A DNA stretch of 64,000 nt from Paenibacillus terricola (GTDB lineage Bacteria; Bacillota; Bacilli; Paenibacillales; Paenibacillaceae). Made by a program: the position numbers and the translations under genes. Below are positions 35,542 through 44,962 of the stretch, piece after piece; position 1 is the stretch's first letter, and every line of letters begins with the position of its first letter. The notes below the pieces were generated by a model. The model saw nothing but the letters and a program-made list of their open reading frames with translations, was not told the DNA's origin and ran no database searches. The stretch is taken from the NCBI RefSeq assembly GCF_014779765.1, contig NZ_JACXZA010000007.1, positions 186,001-250,000 of the forward strand. The letters are read 5' to 3'.

Positions 35542-36786
35542 TTAGAAAATAAGCGGAAAAGCAACGGTAACGAATGCCGCCCACAGTCCGTAGATCGGCA
35601 AGTACTTCGTAACAGCATCCTGCACGGTAGAAGGTCCCGTCCGATTGCGCAGAAGTCGGATATACGCACTAATAATCCAGATCAAATTCGCCCAGATCAG
35701 AACATTGATGCCCAGAACAGCAAGACGATTAGCTGTAATGCCGTAAGAGGACAGTCGGAACACAATAGCCGCCAGAGCAACACTGTCAATAATAAGCGCA
35801 AGGGCAATTAGTGCGGCGTTCACATAATCCGTCATGTTCTTCCGCTCGTCGAATCCTCTTTCTGTAATCGAGAAAATAGTGACGACCAGCACGCCAAGCA
35901 AGATCCCATTGAAGGACAAGAGGAAATCGCGGTCCGAGAATGGACTTCGGCCAACCCAAGCCACCGTTATCAGGTAGGCCGTCAGCGTCACCAATACGAG
36001 CGGGCTGAAGATTCGTGCGATATACGGCGCTATATTTTTCGCGAGCTTCAAATTCTTTGACACCAGGTAAGCGGCCACAACAGCAAGACCGGCAGCACCA
36101 AAGACGACGATGTTCGTGAAGTAAAATTCCGTTATATCGAGGTCGACCAGCCTAAACAAATTCATCGTAATACCCGTCAGCAGCATGCCGCTGATCGCCA
36201 TGCAAGCGTACAGGATACCGAACTCGCCGTTAAATTTCAGGTAAGCCAGCCTTGCTCTTCCGCTGCGGTATTCATTGCCCGTAAATGCAAACCCGACGAC
36301 TACCCATAAGAACACCGGAAGATGCCAATACGCTAGAATGACGCTGTCCGTCTCCTTCATCGGCAGCAGATTCAGATAGATGATCGCAATCGCGAATAAG
36401 GATGCCAGGGTGTACGCCACATGTCTGCTCGGACGGTTATTTGCTGCGAAATACGCGGCAATAAAGGGCAGCACCCCGAATGCGAGGTTCACGATAGCGA
36501 TATCTTCCCGCTCGGTGTAATGGAACAGGATCCTCGTGCAAATCCCCGCAAGTATCGCTAGAATGCCCATAGTTATAAAATCTCGCTGGAACCACGAGGT
36601 CTTCTTCTCCGCTGTCGATTCCTGATAATGAAGCCGCTCATTCCATACGGCAAGAACCTGCGAGTCGGGATTGCGTTCCCACGCGTGGGCGAATGACTGG
36701 CGGAACGACTCCGGCTCCTCCCTGAACATCCGTTCCAGCTCGCGGGGGTTATGGATATGCTCCGCAACCCGGTTGATAACACTCAT
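35542..36786 (-). CDS. Multi-pass membrane protein, function unknown
   Basis: A 414-residue protein. A hydrophilic N-terminal segment (about 1-60, NRVAEHIHNPRELERMFREEPESF) is followed by about eleven membrane helices. The ATG at 36786 is preferred, as GGAGG lies seven bases before it. No transport or catalytic motif was recognised. It is monocistronic, with a hairpin downstream. Confidence 0.7.
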   Translation of the reverse strand: MSVINRVAEHIHNPRELERMFREEPESFRQSFAHAWERNPDSQVLAVWNERLHYQESTAEKKTSWFQRDFITMGILAILAGICTRILFHYTEREDIAIVNLAFGVLPFIAAYFAANNRPSRHVAYTLASLFAIAIIYLNLLPMKETDSVILAYWHLPVFLWVVVGFAFTGNEYRSGRARLAYLKFNGEFGILYACMAISGMLLTGITMNLFRLVDLDITEFYFTNIVVFGAAGLAVVAAYLVSKNLKLAKNIAPYIARIFSPLVLVTLTAYLITVAWVGRSPFSDRDFLLSFNGILLGVLVVTIFSITERGFDERKNMTDYVNAALIALALIIDSVALAAIVFRLSSYGITANRLAVLGINVLIWANLIWIISAYIRLLRNRTGPSTVQDAVTKYLPIYGLWAAFVTVAFPLIF

Positions 36787-36918
36787 CTTCATGCCTCCCT
36801 AACCCTAATCTTGGTCACAGTAAGGGCTGTTTCTGATCTGATTCTAACCGATCATTTATCGTTTTACAATAAATCTTTACCGAAATTGGTTAAATATTTA
36901 TTGGAATGGGCAAAAAGA

Positions 36919-36944
36919 GAGCATCCCCCTCTCGAGGAATGCTC
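36919..36944 (-). terminator. Terminator after GMC oxidoreductase gene
   Basis: GAGCATTCC pairs with GGGATGCTC, and the minus strand continues TCTTTTTG. Confidence 0.75.
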
Positions 36945-36963
36945 GTCGTTCATGTATCGTTCG

Positions 36964-39074
36964 TTAACCCTGCTTCACCAGGTTGTCTGCTGTGCGGAAA
37001 GCCAGCGCCATAATCGTCAGCACGGGATTCACGCCGCCGTTGGTCACGTGAACGGAACCGTCACTGACCCACAGATTGTCATATCCGTGGACACGGCCCA
37101 GCGGGTCGGTAACCGAAGTCAGCGGATCGCTGCCCATTCGGAGCGTACCCGCTTGATGCTGGCCGGCGCTTAAGCCGCCATAAGGACCCGTTCGCCATAC
37201 TTCGCGCGCTCCTGCTGCCCACAGCCACTTCTCCGCTTGCTCGCCCAGCATGTTCCCGGCCCGAATCGACTCCGGATGAACGCTGCCGATAGACTAGCTA
37301 CAGGTATGCCGAAGCGGTCCTTGACCGACTTCGACAGACGGACGCGGGACTCCGGGCTCGGAATCTCTTGGATAGGGCCCATGATCTGGCTCGTGCGCAG
37401 ATAGCTGTCGCGCATCATTTGCTTCCCTCGGATGCCCCATCGAGCTGCATTCGGCGCCAGTGCCCGATACCAGTGAATAAGCGGCAGACGTGTGAATTCG
37501 TTGGCCAGCAGCCCGCCGCCGATCACCGCATTCTGACCGCTATGATCGAATCGGAAGGTCGCAATGCTGACCCCAGGGCCAAGGCCGTCTTGAACGATCT
37601 CATCGAACAATCCGTATGCACCCGCATAGACGTGACCCTGCAGATGCCTTCCCACCTGTCCGCTTCGATTGCCTATGCCATCTGGTTCCGCATCTGATGC
37701 GGAGTTAAGCAGGAGCCGCGCGCTCTCAATAGCGCCTGCGGCTACCACCACATGTCCAGCCTTGATCTGCCGCCGATGCACAGCGCCTTCAATCTCCTGT
37801 ACAAGACGAACGCCTGTCGCATTCTTGCCGCCTTCGGTATCGATACACTCTACGATCGTATCGCAGATCAGATCACAGTTCCCTGTCGCCAACGCTCTGA
37901 CAAGCATCGTATTGTGCCCGCCGTTCTTGCTGTTGGTCGGACATGCGAAGCCTACGCACTCGCCGCAACGGCCGCATGCCGGTCGTCCATCTCGCTCCAC
38001 GGAGTTAATGAGCAGCGGCACAGGGCCGGTCTCCCAACCCAGCTTCTCCGCAGCTTGGGCCAGCCGCTGCGCATCCAGCGTTAGCGGCATAGCAGGCATC
38101 GGAAACGGACGCTCCCGCTTCCCTCGTCCCGAGTGCGCGCTTCCGTCACCCGAGACGCCAATCTCCCACTCCGCCCGATCGTAATAGGGTTCAAGGTCTT
38201 CATAGCGGATCGGCCAGTCGCTCAGCGAGCTTCCTTCTGGAACGCCATAACGGCTTGCCATTCGGAAGTCATCGGGATGGAAGCGCCACGCTTGTGCGCC
38301 GTAGACCCTCGTTCCTCCCCCGACCGTCATGGCATTGTTGTGATAGTCTCCTGTATGGGGAGCTGTAGTCCGCTCATCGCCATCTGTCATCATAATGGTG
38401 CGCGGGTGACCGTCCATCGACGGCCCCGTGTTATGCCCGTAATGGCTGAGCCGATGATTACGCAAGTGGTCTCGGCCGACTTCACCGTAGCGGAGCCAGC
38501 TGCCGCGTTCAACGACTAGCACTTGAAGGCCCGCCTCGGCCAGCACCGCTGCAGCGACCGAACCGCCCGCTCCTGCTCCAATGACGATCGCATCATAGCG
38601 GTCACGCAGCTGATCGATCGATTTTTGCGGCAAATCAGCTTCTGGAACAGGTGTATCTGCATTCGTTATCGGACCGGGACGAAAGCCAATCATCTCCCAT
38701 GACTTGCCCCCGATATTGCCGCCTGCTTCAGGTGTTCCATAGTAGCCCTCGGCCACTAAATTGAGCAGCGTGTGGAAGAACTGCTTGGATGAAATCGGCC
38801 AGCCCTTATAAACATCATGCTCCGCATCACGCAGCAGTTGATCCTGCTCATCCGCTGTCAGTTCGGAGAATGGCTGATCATAACGCATTAGCGCCTCTTC
38901 GTGCAGCGAACGAAGCCCTGGCTCAATAACGTTCGCCCAGGTCAAGGTATCTTCGGCCGCATGGCGCTCCAAGTAGGTCAGTACGCCTCCATCTGCCGCC
39001 GATGGCCATTCATCTCCGGGAATCATACGATTGGAAACCGCTTTCAATAGTTGTGTGTCGTCGTATTGAACCAT
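36964..39074 (-). pseudogene. GMC oxidoreductase fused to gluconate 2-dehydrogenase subunit 3-like domain, one frameshift
   Basis: Residues 1-130 resemble gluconate 2-dehydrogenase subunit 3. From about residue 160 a GMC flavoprotein follows, with the FAD motif AIVIGAGAGGSVAAAVLAEAG and four cysteines in a CGRCGECVGFACP cluster. The frame breaks near 37286: after VASLS the sequence LSGSVHPESIRAG is restored only by adding one G (GG to GGG). The rest, including the VTNGGVNPVLTIMALAFR active-site end, continues in the other frame to 36964. Everything else looks intact, so a recent mutation or a sequencing error is likely. Predicted role: membrane-linked sugar or polyol dehydrogenase. Confidence 0.8.
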
Positions 39075-39147
39075 TCTCCGAAATGCCCCCTTCCACTTGC
39101 TTTCTACACCATATTATCCCTTGCATGGACGCCAGTAAATGATAAAT

Positions 39148-39172
39148 AGACCGAAGCATCTCGCAGCGGTCT
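39148..39172 (-). terminator. Weak terminator after isochorismatase gene
   Basis: AGACCG pairs with CGGTCT around a 13-base loop, followed on the minus strand by ATTTATC. Confidence 0.5.
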
Positions 39173-39185
39173 GTAATGGATTGTC

Positions 39186-39719
39186 TTATTGAAACTCAAC
39201 CTGATCCGAGGGAATAACGTCAGCAAATTGAATTAGAATACGATTATGATGGTCGATAATCTGTTCTGCCGTTAGTCCATCGGCGTCATAGGTGCTATGA
39301 CAGTCCTTCACTAATTCGACTTGATAACCGTGCGAATAACCGCTTGTGACTGTCGCATCTACACAAAACTCCGTCTGCAATCCGCACATCACCAGCGTAT
39401 CCACTCCATGTGCTTGAAGCCGATCATGGAGCCCGGATTTAAGAAAAGAGTCCGCATAATGCTTAATAATGATTAAATCTTGCGGCAGAGGTGAGATGTG
39501 TTCGTGAACCTTCCATAGAGGCTGGTTCTCCGCTCGCGGAGAGCCTTCCGGCTCGGTAAACATGATATAGCATACAGGGGCACCGCTCTTACGGGCTTTC
39601 TCAATCAAATGTTTCGTATTGGTTATTAGTTTCTCTTCTTTATAGAGCGCTTTCCCGCCATAATCCTTCCACACGAAAGGCATCGTCTGCATATCAATAA
39701 TGAGAAGCGCCTTACTCAT
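39186..39719 (-). CDS. Isochorismatase-family cysteine hydrolase
   Basis: A 177-residue hydrolase. Catalytic residues are the Asp in LLIIDMQ, a Lys in the middle and the Cys in CGLQTEFCVDATVTSGYSHG, with the cis-peptide region normal. Relatives include nicotinamidases and other amidases, but the exact substrate is unknown. The ATG overlaps the stop of the XRE-desulfoferrodoxin gene (ATGA), so they are coupled. The ribosome binding site is a run of seven G bases (39728-39734). Confidence 0.85.
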   Translation of the reverse strand: MSKALLIIDMQTMPFVWKDYGGKALYKEEKLITNTKHLIEKARKSGAPVCYIMFTEPEGSPRAENQPLWKVHEHISPLPQDLIIIKHYADSFLKSGLHDRLQAHGVDTLVMCGLQTEFCVDATVTSGYSHGYQVELVKDCHSTYDADGLTAEQIIDHHNRILIQFADVIPSDQVEFQ

Positions 39720-40336
39720 TTCGGTCTCCCCCCCTTTGCTCTGCGTCTCATGATTTCCCGCTTCCATAATCCATGTCGGTTGCAGTATATATACAAGGTA
39801 CCCCCGTGCGTCTTGGAAAACCTTGCTTCCGCGTTTTGCTCCGGATACAATTTGACGAGCTGCAGCCTGTCATAAGAAATGTAAGCGGCGAAGGTTATGT
39901 AGTGGTCTCTGCGCATCTCATGCTGAAGTGCAATGAACATATCATCTTCATCCTCTTCCACCGCTATTCGATGCTCCTCATTCTCTGCTTGGGGAATAAG
40001 CGGCTCTATTATCCGACCGCAGCATGATAGGCTTGATGCTCCAGTACTCGTCATGACATTATCGCAGCCGGCGCATACATAGAAACGAATGGCTTTCATA
40101 TTCCCTTTATTCTGTTCGCTCGAATCTAACTCCCCCCGCAATATTTTCTCGATATGCACCCCTAGCACCTGGGAAAGTTCACTGAGAAGGGACACATCCG
40201 GACATCCAAGTCCGCGCTCCCATTTGGAAATCGTCTTATCGCTAATATTCATCCGGTCGGCTAACTCCTTCTGCGTCATGTGTTTCTCCTGACGTAGACT
40301 CAGAATCAACCTTCCCACCTTATAGCTGTCGATCAT
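39716..40336 (-). CDS. XRE helix-turn-helix regulator fused to a desulfoferrodoxin-like domain
   Basis: A 206-residue protein. Residues 1-65 are an XRE helix-turn-helix (MTQKELADRMNISDKTISKWERG). Residues 84-110 form a desulforedoxin-like knuckle (Cys88, Cys91, Cys105, Cys106). Residues 118-195 match the superoxide reductase centre of desulfoferrodoxin: His122, His139 and His145 (DHYITF), then Cys185 and His188 in YCNRHGLW. All four Cys ligands and all five His/Cys ligands are kept, so both iron sites could form. It is probably a redox or superoxide-sensing repressor. AGGAGG before the ATG at 40336 sets the start. It is coupled to the downstream isochorismatase. Confidence 0.8.
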   Translation of the reverse strand: MIDSYKVGRLILSLRQEKHMTQKELADRMNISDKTISKWERGLGCPDVSLLSELSQVLGVHIEKILRGELDSSEQNKGNMKAIRFYVCAGCDNVMTSTGASSLSCCGRIIEPLIPQAENEEHRIAVEEDEDDMFIALQHEMRRDHYITFAAYISYDRLQLVKLYPEQNAEARFSKTHGGTLYIYCNRHGLWKREIMRRRAKGGRPK

Positions 40337-40500
40337 GCCCACCTCCTATAATGCAAGAATATCGAGTATCTGGACCATCCACAATAAACGCTCCGTAGAG
40401 TCGGCGGCCATTTCGCTCGTTTGGTCTGGCTGGCGCAAACAAGGACAATGTTGTATTTTTAATCTATTCACGAGGTAATCGCAAGGGAGGCATGACTTAG

Positions 40501-41118
40501 ATGGAATTGAAGTGGCTGGAGTGGACAAAACAAATACAAGCCATCGCTCAGACAGGGCTGACCTATGCCAAGGATGTGTATGATATCGAGCGCTATGAGG
40601 CCCTTCGAGAAATGAGCATCGAGATTTTGTCGGAATACACGATGGTTGGCGAAGAGAAGATTACGCTTACTTTTGCCAGCGACACGGGGTATGCCACGCC
40701 TAAGGTAGATATAAGGGCTGTCGTCTTCCATCAGGACCGAATACTGCTTGTTCGCGAGAAAATCGACGGCGCATGGTCATTGCCCGGCGGTTGGGCCGAT
40801 ATTGGACTTTCTCCCTCTGAGGTTGCGGTGAAGGAGGTTCGAGAGGAGTCCGGTTATACGGTGAAACCTTTGCGCTTGCTGGCTGTCCTGGATAAGAAAT
40901 TTCACAACCACCCGCCCGAGCCTTATCATATCTACAAAATGTTCATCCAATGCGAAATCGTCGGCGGGGATGCGCAAACTGGCATCGAAACGAGTGCGGT
41001 TGACTTCTTCGAGGAGAACAATCTTCCTGAGCTGTCTGTAGAACGAAATACGCTTACACAGCTTCAGCTCATGTTCGAATATAACCGAGATCCGAATAAG
41101 AAAATCATTGTGGACTAG
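40501..41118 (+). CDS. NUDIX hydrolase
   Basis: A 205-residue hydrolase. An N-terminal helical NUDIX-associated domain (about 1-60) is followed by the catalytic domain with the NUDIX box GGWADIGLSPSEVAVKEVREESGY. This two-part plan is that of ADP-ribose/ADP-glucose-type or CDP-choline pyrophosphatases in Firmicutes. GGGAGG lies before the ATG. It is transcribed divergently from the XRE gene, so the two may share control. Confidence 0.88.
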   Translation: MELKWLEWTKQIQAIAQTGLTYAKDVYDIERYEALREMSIEILSEYTMVGEEKITLTFASDTGYATPKVDIRAVVFHQDRILLVREKIDGAWSLPGGWADIGLSPSEVAVKEVREESGYTVKPLRLLAVLDKKFHNHPPEPYHIYKMFIQCEIVGGDAQTGIETSAVDFFEENNLPELSVERNTLTQLQLMFEYNRDPNKKIIVD

Positions 41119-41273
41119 CCCACACGAATTATCGCTGTCTGCATGGACCGATAGCTCTCTACGGAGAAGCTGTTCGGTCCTATTCGTCATAAGCTGGTAT
41201 TATGACGGGTAATCCTGTATTTTTATTATTATGCCTTGTACAAGAATGACACTAAGGCTGCATTGAAGAAAGG

Positions 41274-43058
41274 ATGAACGCCATGCTTAAGCTGCTTAGT
41301 CGAAGCATCCGCGACTTCCGTGCCGCTTACCCCAAGCTGTTGTTTTTTGAATATTTATATATGCTGCTTACCAGCGTCATCATCGTTCCGATTATTACAC
41401 TGATCTTCAACCGTGTTCTCACGGTTATTGGTTCCGGTTCGCTCATGAACGAAGATATCGCCCAGCTCGGACTGAATTGGAAGGGGATGCTAGGACTGAC
41501 CGCCATTGGTCTCATTGCATCTTTCGCCGTATTCATCGAGTTGTGTGTACTCGTTGTTATCGTACAGCAGCGCTTATGGGGTAACCGGGTCGCTATCGCA
41601 GATGCGCTCTTAACCGCTCTCCGCCAGACGCCGCGCCTGCTCGGGTTCGGTACCGTACAGCTGCTTGTCCTGCTGCTCGTACTGATTCCGTTCGTCGATT
41701 CACCGATGTCGGAATCGTTCTATGCCCTATTCAACGTGCCCGTCTTCTTGGAGCGCAATGTGTTGCATTTGTCCGTGATTATGTCTGCCGTCTACGTTGT
41801 TATTCTTATCGCGGCAATCTACTTGGTTCTCCGCTGGATCTTCGTGCTCCATTACATCGTCTTGGAAGGCCGAACGATCGGCAATGCGATCCGGAGCAGT
41901 CAAGAATTAACGCGGGGGAAACAGTCGAGAGTGCTCGTCTCGTTGTTCCTCATTAACGTACTCGTCGTCGGTACAGGCTTCGCAGCGCTCTCATCGCTGT
42001 CGTTCCTGCCTAACTGGCTTAATCATAACGTGCTCAAGGCATTCACGGATCACTATTCCTTGACGCTTACCACTGTGCTTACATACATGCTGACGTTGGC
42101 CATCATGCCGCTTAACATCATCGTGTTAACACGTCTGTTCTATGTATTCAAATGGGAGAAAGGCCAAGCGCCGCAGGATCATCTCAAGCTGTACCGCAGC
42201 TTCCTCGGACGTTGGGAGCATAGACTGGCAAGCATCATAAAGCGGCTTACCCGCAGACGGGCACTATTCGCCGCAGCGGCCGTTGTCTATGTTTCTCTTA
42301 TGTTATTCGTAGGTCTGAGAGCGAGCAGCCATCTGGTTTATGCCAAATGGAGCGTCCTGATCTCGGCGCACCGCGGAGGCGACATCGCGAACGGTCCTGA
42401 GAACTCCATGCCAGTCATTCTAAACTCGATTGACAAAGGCATTCAGTCCATTGAGATCGATGTACAGCTCACCAAAGATGGCGTAGCTGTCCTCAATCAC
42501 GATGCTACACTCTATCGGATGGCTGGCGAGAAACGACGGGTCGCCGACCTGACTTATGCTCAAGTCAGCAAGCTCACGATCGGCCATGACCCGGACGGGT
42601 TGCCTATCCCTATCACCACGCTTGATGAAGTATTGGATGTAGCCCAAGGGCAGGTCAAGGTTCTTATCGATTTGAAGCCGACGGGGCCAAGCGGGCCGCT
42701 CGTGCAAGAAGTCGTAAGGTTAGTTCACGACTACGAGATGGAACAGGACGTCTATATTCAGTCGTTCGACAGCAGCACGCTGCGGCAAATCCGTCAGCTC
42801 GCTCCCGAGATCCGAATCGGCCAAATCATGTATTTTGCCGTCGGGAACCTGTCGTCGCTGGACGTCGATTTCTATACGGTAGAGCAGGTCATGGTAACGA
42901 AGCAGCTTGTCGATCGAGCCCATGCTGCCGGACGCGAAGTCTGGGTATGGACCGTGAATGGACGCCACAATTTGAAGGAAATGCTTAAATTCAAAATCGA
43001 TGGTGTTATCACCGATACTCCTGAGACCGCACAGTCGATGATCGGCATTGATTTGTAG
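41274..43058 (+). CDS. Glycerophosphodiester phosphodiesterase with N-terminal membrane domain
   Basis: A 594-residue protein. The first 340 residues contain about eight membrane helices (a GDPD_MTM-type domain). The C-terminal 250 form a GDPD TIM barrel with the catalytic pair in ISAHRGG and the metal/substrate residues in SIEIDVQLTKDGVAVLNHDATLYR. It should act on glycerophosphodiesters or lipoteichoic-type polymers at the membrane. A start at 41283 is also possible. Confidence 0.9.
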   Translation: MNAMLKLLSRSIRDFRAAYPKLLFFEYLYMLLTSVIIVPIITLIFNRVLTVIGSGSLMNEDIAQLGLNWKGMLGLTAIGLIASFAVFIELCVLVVIVQQRLWGNRVAIADALLTALRQTPRLLGFGTVQLLVLLLVLIPFVDSPMSESFYALFNVPVFLERNVLHLSVIMSAVYVVILIAAIYLVLRWIFVLHYIVLEGRTIGNAIRSSQELTRGKQSRVLVSLFLINVLVVGTGFAALSSLSFLPNWLNHNVLKAFTDHYSLTLTTVLTYMLTLAIMPLNIIVLTRLFYVFKWEKGQAPQDHLKLYRSFLGRWEHRLASIIKRLTRRRALFAAAAVVYVSLMLFVGLRASSHLVYAKWSVLISAHRGGDIANGPENSMPVILNSIDKGIQSIEIDVQLTKDGVAVLNHDATLYRMAGEKRRVADLTYAQVSKLTIGHDPDGLPIPITTLDEVLDVAQGQVKVLIDLKPTGPSGPLVQEVVRLVHDYEMEQDVYIQSFDSSTLRQIRQLAPEIRIGQIMYFAVGNLSSLDVDFYTVEQVMVTKQLVDRAHAAGREVWVWTVNGRHNLKEMLKFKIDGVITDTPETAQSMIGIDL

Positions 43059-43072
43059 GTTTGAATGAAAAA

Positions 43073-43117
43073 GGGTCGAGACAGCTGCCGCCAAGCAGAT
43101 CTCGACCTTTCTTTTTA
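43073..43117 (+). terminator. Terminator after GDPD gene
   Basis: GGTCGAGA pairs with TCTCGACC, followed by TTTCTTTTT. Confidence 0.85.
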
Positions 43118-43202
43118 CAAATAAAATCAGTGAACGCCACTCGCTAACCTCCGCACTCAGAAATGAATGCATATAAAACCCATTAGCTAGGATGTGCGAA
43201 CA

Positions 43203-43361
43203 ATGGAAATGACGACGATGAAGATGATGATGGACCAAATGCAAGAGATGAACATGATGGATACGAACATGGACGACATGATGGCGAACATGCAGAAGTG
43301 CGACGAGATGATGACGATGATGATGAGCATGATGCGTCAAATGAAACAAACCGCCGTATAA
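43203..43361 (+). CDS. Methionine-rich micro-protein (52 residues, 22 Met)
   Basis: An ATG at 43203 opens a 52-codon frame ending in TAA at 43361. AGGA lies ten bases upstream and an in-frame stop lies at 43185. The product begins MEMTTMKMMMDQMQEMNMMD. It has 22 methionines (42%), one cysteine (residue 33), many Asp/Gln/Lys and no signal peptide, and is probably a soluble amphipathic helix. Met-rich sequences of this kind bind Cu(I) or act as oxidant sinks, but no family was recognised. It sits behind the GDPD terminator as its own unit. A histidine-rich frame on the opposite strand is only its shadow. Confidence 0.7.
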   Translation: MEMTTMKMMMDQMQEMNMMDTNMDDMMANMQKCDEMMTMMMSMMRQMKQTAV

Positions 43362-43586
43362 GATTCCCCCTCTGCCAAGGCGTAATCATATACAAGCGGT
43401 TGTCGATTTAGCTATTATTTATATCTTACATATCCATCTTGGAATGGATACCCGTCTCACTCGTAAGTGTAAGGTCGTCTACATCAAGCTGCGGAGCAGT
43501 CAACTGCACGCACATATGTAACAACTGGATAGTTATACCCGATGTCCGACAGAGCAGATCACTGCATGTGGGCTTTTTTATTGTGA
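43362..43586. other. Intergenic region without a convincing gene
   Basis: About 225 bases downstream of the Met-rich gene. A short minus-strand frame (43426-43515) ends in LTSETGIHSKMDM but has no ribosome binding site, and nothing else is supported. Confidence 0.4.
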
Positions 43587-43928
43587 TCAGGTTTTCTGCA
43601 ATGCAGCATTTAATTGTCGTCCAATCTCGACGCGCCGTACTTTCAACTGCCACACCTCTTCGGTTATCTTCGCCGCGATATAAGCGTTCCCCGTCTCCCG
43701 CAATTGCCGGTACAACTCCACTACTTTCGTGTTAATCGCATCGAACTGCCGCCACAATGCTTCCGTGCGTATTTCGAGCTTCGCTTGCTCGATCCGACGC
43801 TTAGCATCTTCCAGTGTCCGTACAATTTCTTGCTGCCATGCGGTATCTCCAATCTGCTTCGCGTAATGGAGCAGATCCAAGTGGTCGTCCATCCATTGTT
43901 TCTCGAATGATTCGGCTGCGCGCATCAT
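43587..43928 (-). CDS. Small helical (coiled-coil) protein, function unknown
   Basis: A 113-residue, nearly all-helical charged protein starting MMRAAESFEKQWMDDHLDLL. GGAGATAA lies two bases before an ATG pair at 43928, which decides the start. No membrane segment or known domain was seen. Confidence 0.65.
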   Translation of the reverse strand: MMRAAESFEKQWMDDHLDLLHYAKQIGDTAWQQEIVRTLEDAKRRIEQAKLEIRTEALWRQFDAINTKVVELYRQLRETGNAYIAAKITEEVWQLKVRRVEIGRQLNAALQKT

Positions 43929-44149
43929 GCTTATCTCCATCCTGACCACCATTTACCTAGTATTATACTCGGAATGGTATGCGATGCAATAGTCTATGTT
44001 AAAAATACTGCAGTACCTCCTTCGCCTCAAGTCGCGGCAGCTCCTCGACCTGAGGCGGTGCGTATGAATTGACCCTGAGACCGTTACGGGTTACGAACGA
44101 CTCTGTTATTATTTTTCCAACAATTGTTATTGGGAAAGGGAGTTCGATC

Positions 44150-44962
44150 ATGCACAATACGTATGCAAACAAGAAGCCAAGTCTGTTTCTATTGGTTGTC
44201 ATTTTCTATATCGTTACCTCCGTCGGGGCACTGCTGCTTGGCCTTCTTCAGCCTTCGATTGGAATTCCAGAAATTGTTATTCAACTTACGCAGTTCGGAC
44301 CTGCTATCGGTGCAGCCGTCGTTCTATTCCTGTGGCGTCATAAGAACCGGTCTTTATTCACACTCGATATGCGGCTCTGGCCGCTGCCAGTGAATAGGAT
44401 CATCATCTCAGCCGCCCTTATCGCCTTCACATTCGTCGGCGCCTGGCTCTGGTACACGCTCACCGACCATTCGGTGACATATACTCCGCCATCGTCCCTA
44501 TCCCATCCGTTCTGGCTTATCGTGATCGCGCAATTCATCGGAGCTGCAGGCGAAGAGATCGGCTGGCGTTGCTTCCTCCAGCCCACGCTTCAGCAGCGGA
44601 TGGGTGTTCTCCCCGCCTCCATTGTTGTCGGTATTCTATGGGGGATCTGGCATGTCGGTGTATTCTCAGAGGGAATTATGTATGCATCATCATTTATCCT
44701 CTTCGCCGTTTCTCTATCTGTTATCCTTGGCGAGCTAATGCGGAACATACGGGGCGGAACACTGCTGCTAGCTGCTGCATACCACGCGTTAATCAATCTA
44801 GGCCTGCTTCTTTGGTTCAATGAGGAAGACGGCAGCCGGTTGGCGATGGGAACGCTGTCGATTACATGTACGATGGCTGCGATTATTGCTGTGGTGGTTG
44901 GACAGATTATAAGGAGCAAGAAGCGGTCTACTAATCGAACGTATCGAACAACCCACATCTAA
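44150..44962 (+). CDS. CPBP family intramembrane metalloprotease
   Basis: A 270-residue protein with about eight membrane helices. CPBP (Abi/CAAX-protease) motifs are EEIGWRCFLQP (the EExxxR motif) and GILWGIWHVGVF with the metal-binding His; a final His near LLAAAYHALIN is also present. The ATG at 44150 is chosen for AAAGGGAG upstream. Members process prenylated peptides or confer bacteriocin self-immunity, but no bacteriocin gene is adjacent. Confidence 0.85.
   Translation: MHNTYANKKPSLFLLVVIFYIVTSVGALLLGLLQPSIGIPEIVIQLTQFGPAIGAAVVLFLWRHKNRSLFTLDMRLWPLPVNRIIISAALIAFTFVGAWLWYTLTDHSVTYTPPSSLSHPFWLIVIAQFIGAAGEEIGWRCFLQPTLQQRMGVLPASIVVGILWGIWHVGVFSEGIMYASSFILFAVSLSVILGELMRNIRGGTLLLAAAYHALINLGLLLWFNEEDGSRLAMGTLSITCTMAAIIAVVVGQIIRSKKRSTNRTYRTTHI

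Noticed and set aside
42720-43349. Histidine-rich minus-strand open frame
   Set aside because: It is the shadow of the methionine-rich gene: ATG read on the other strand is CAT (His). It has no ribosome binding site and runs through the end of the GDPD gene.
43426-43515. Short minus-strand frame ending LTSETGIHSKMDM
   Set aside because: No ribosome binding site, and no recognised family; left as an unannotated gap.
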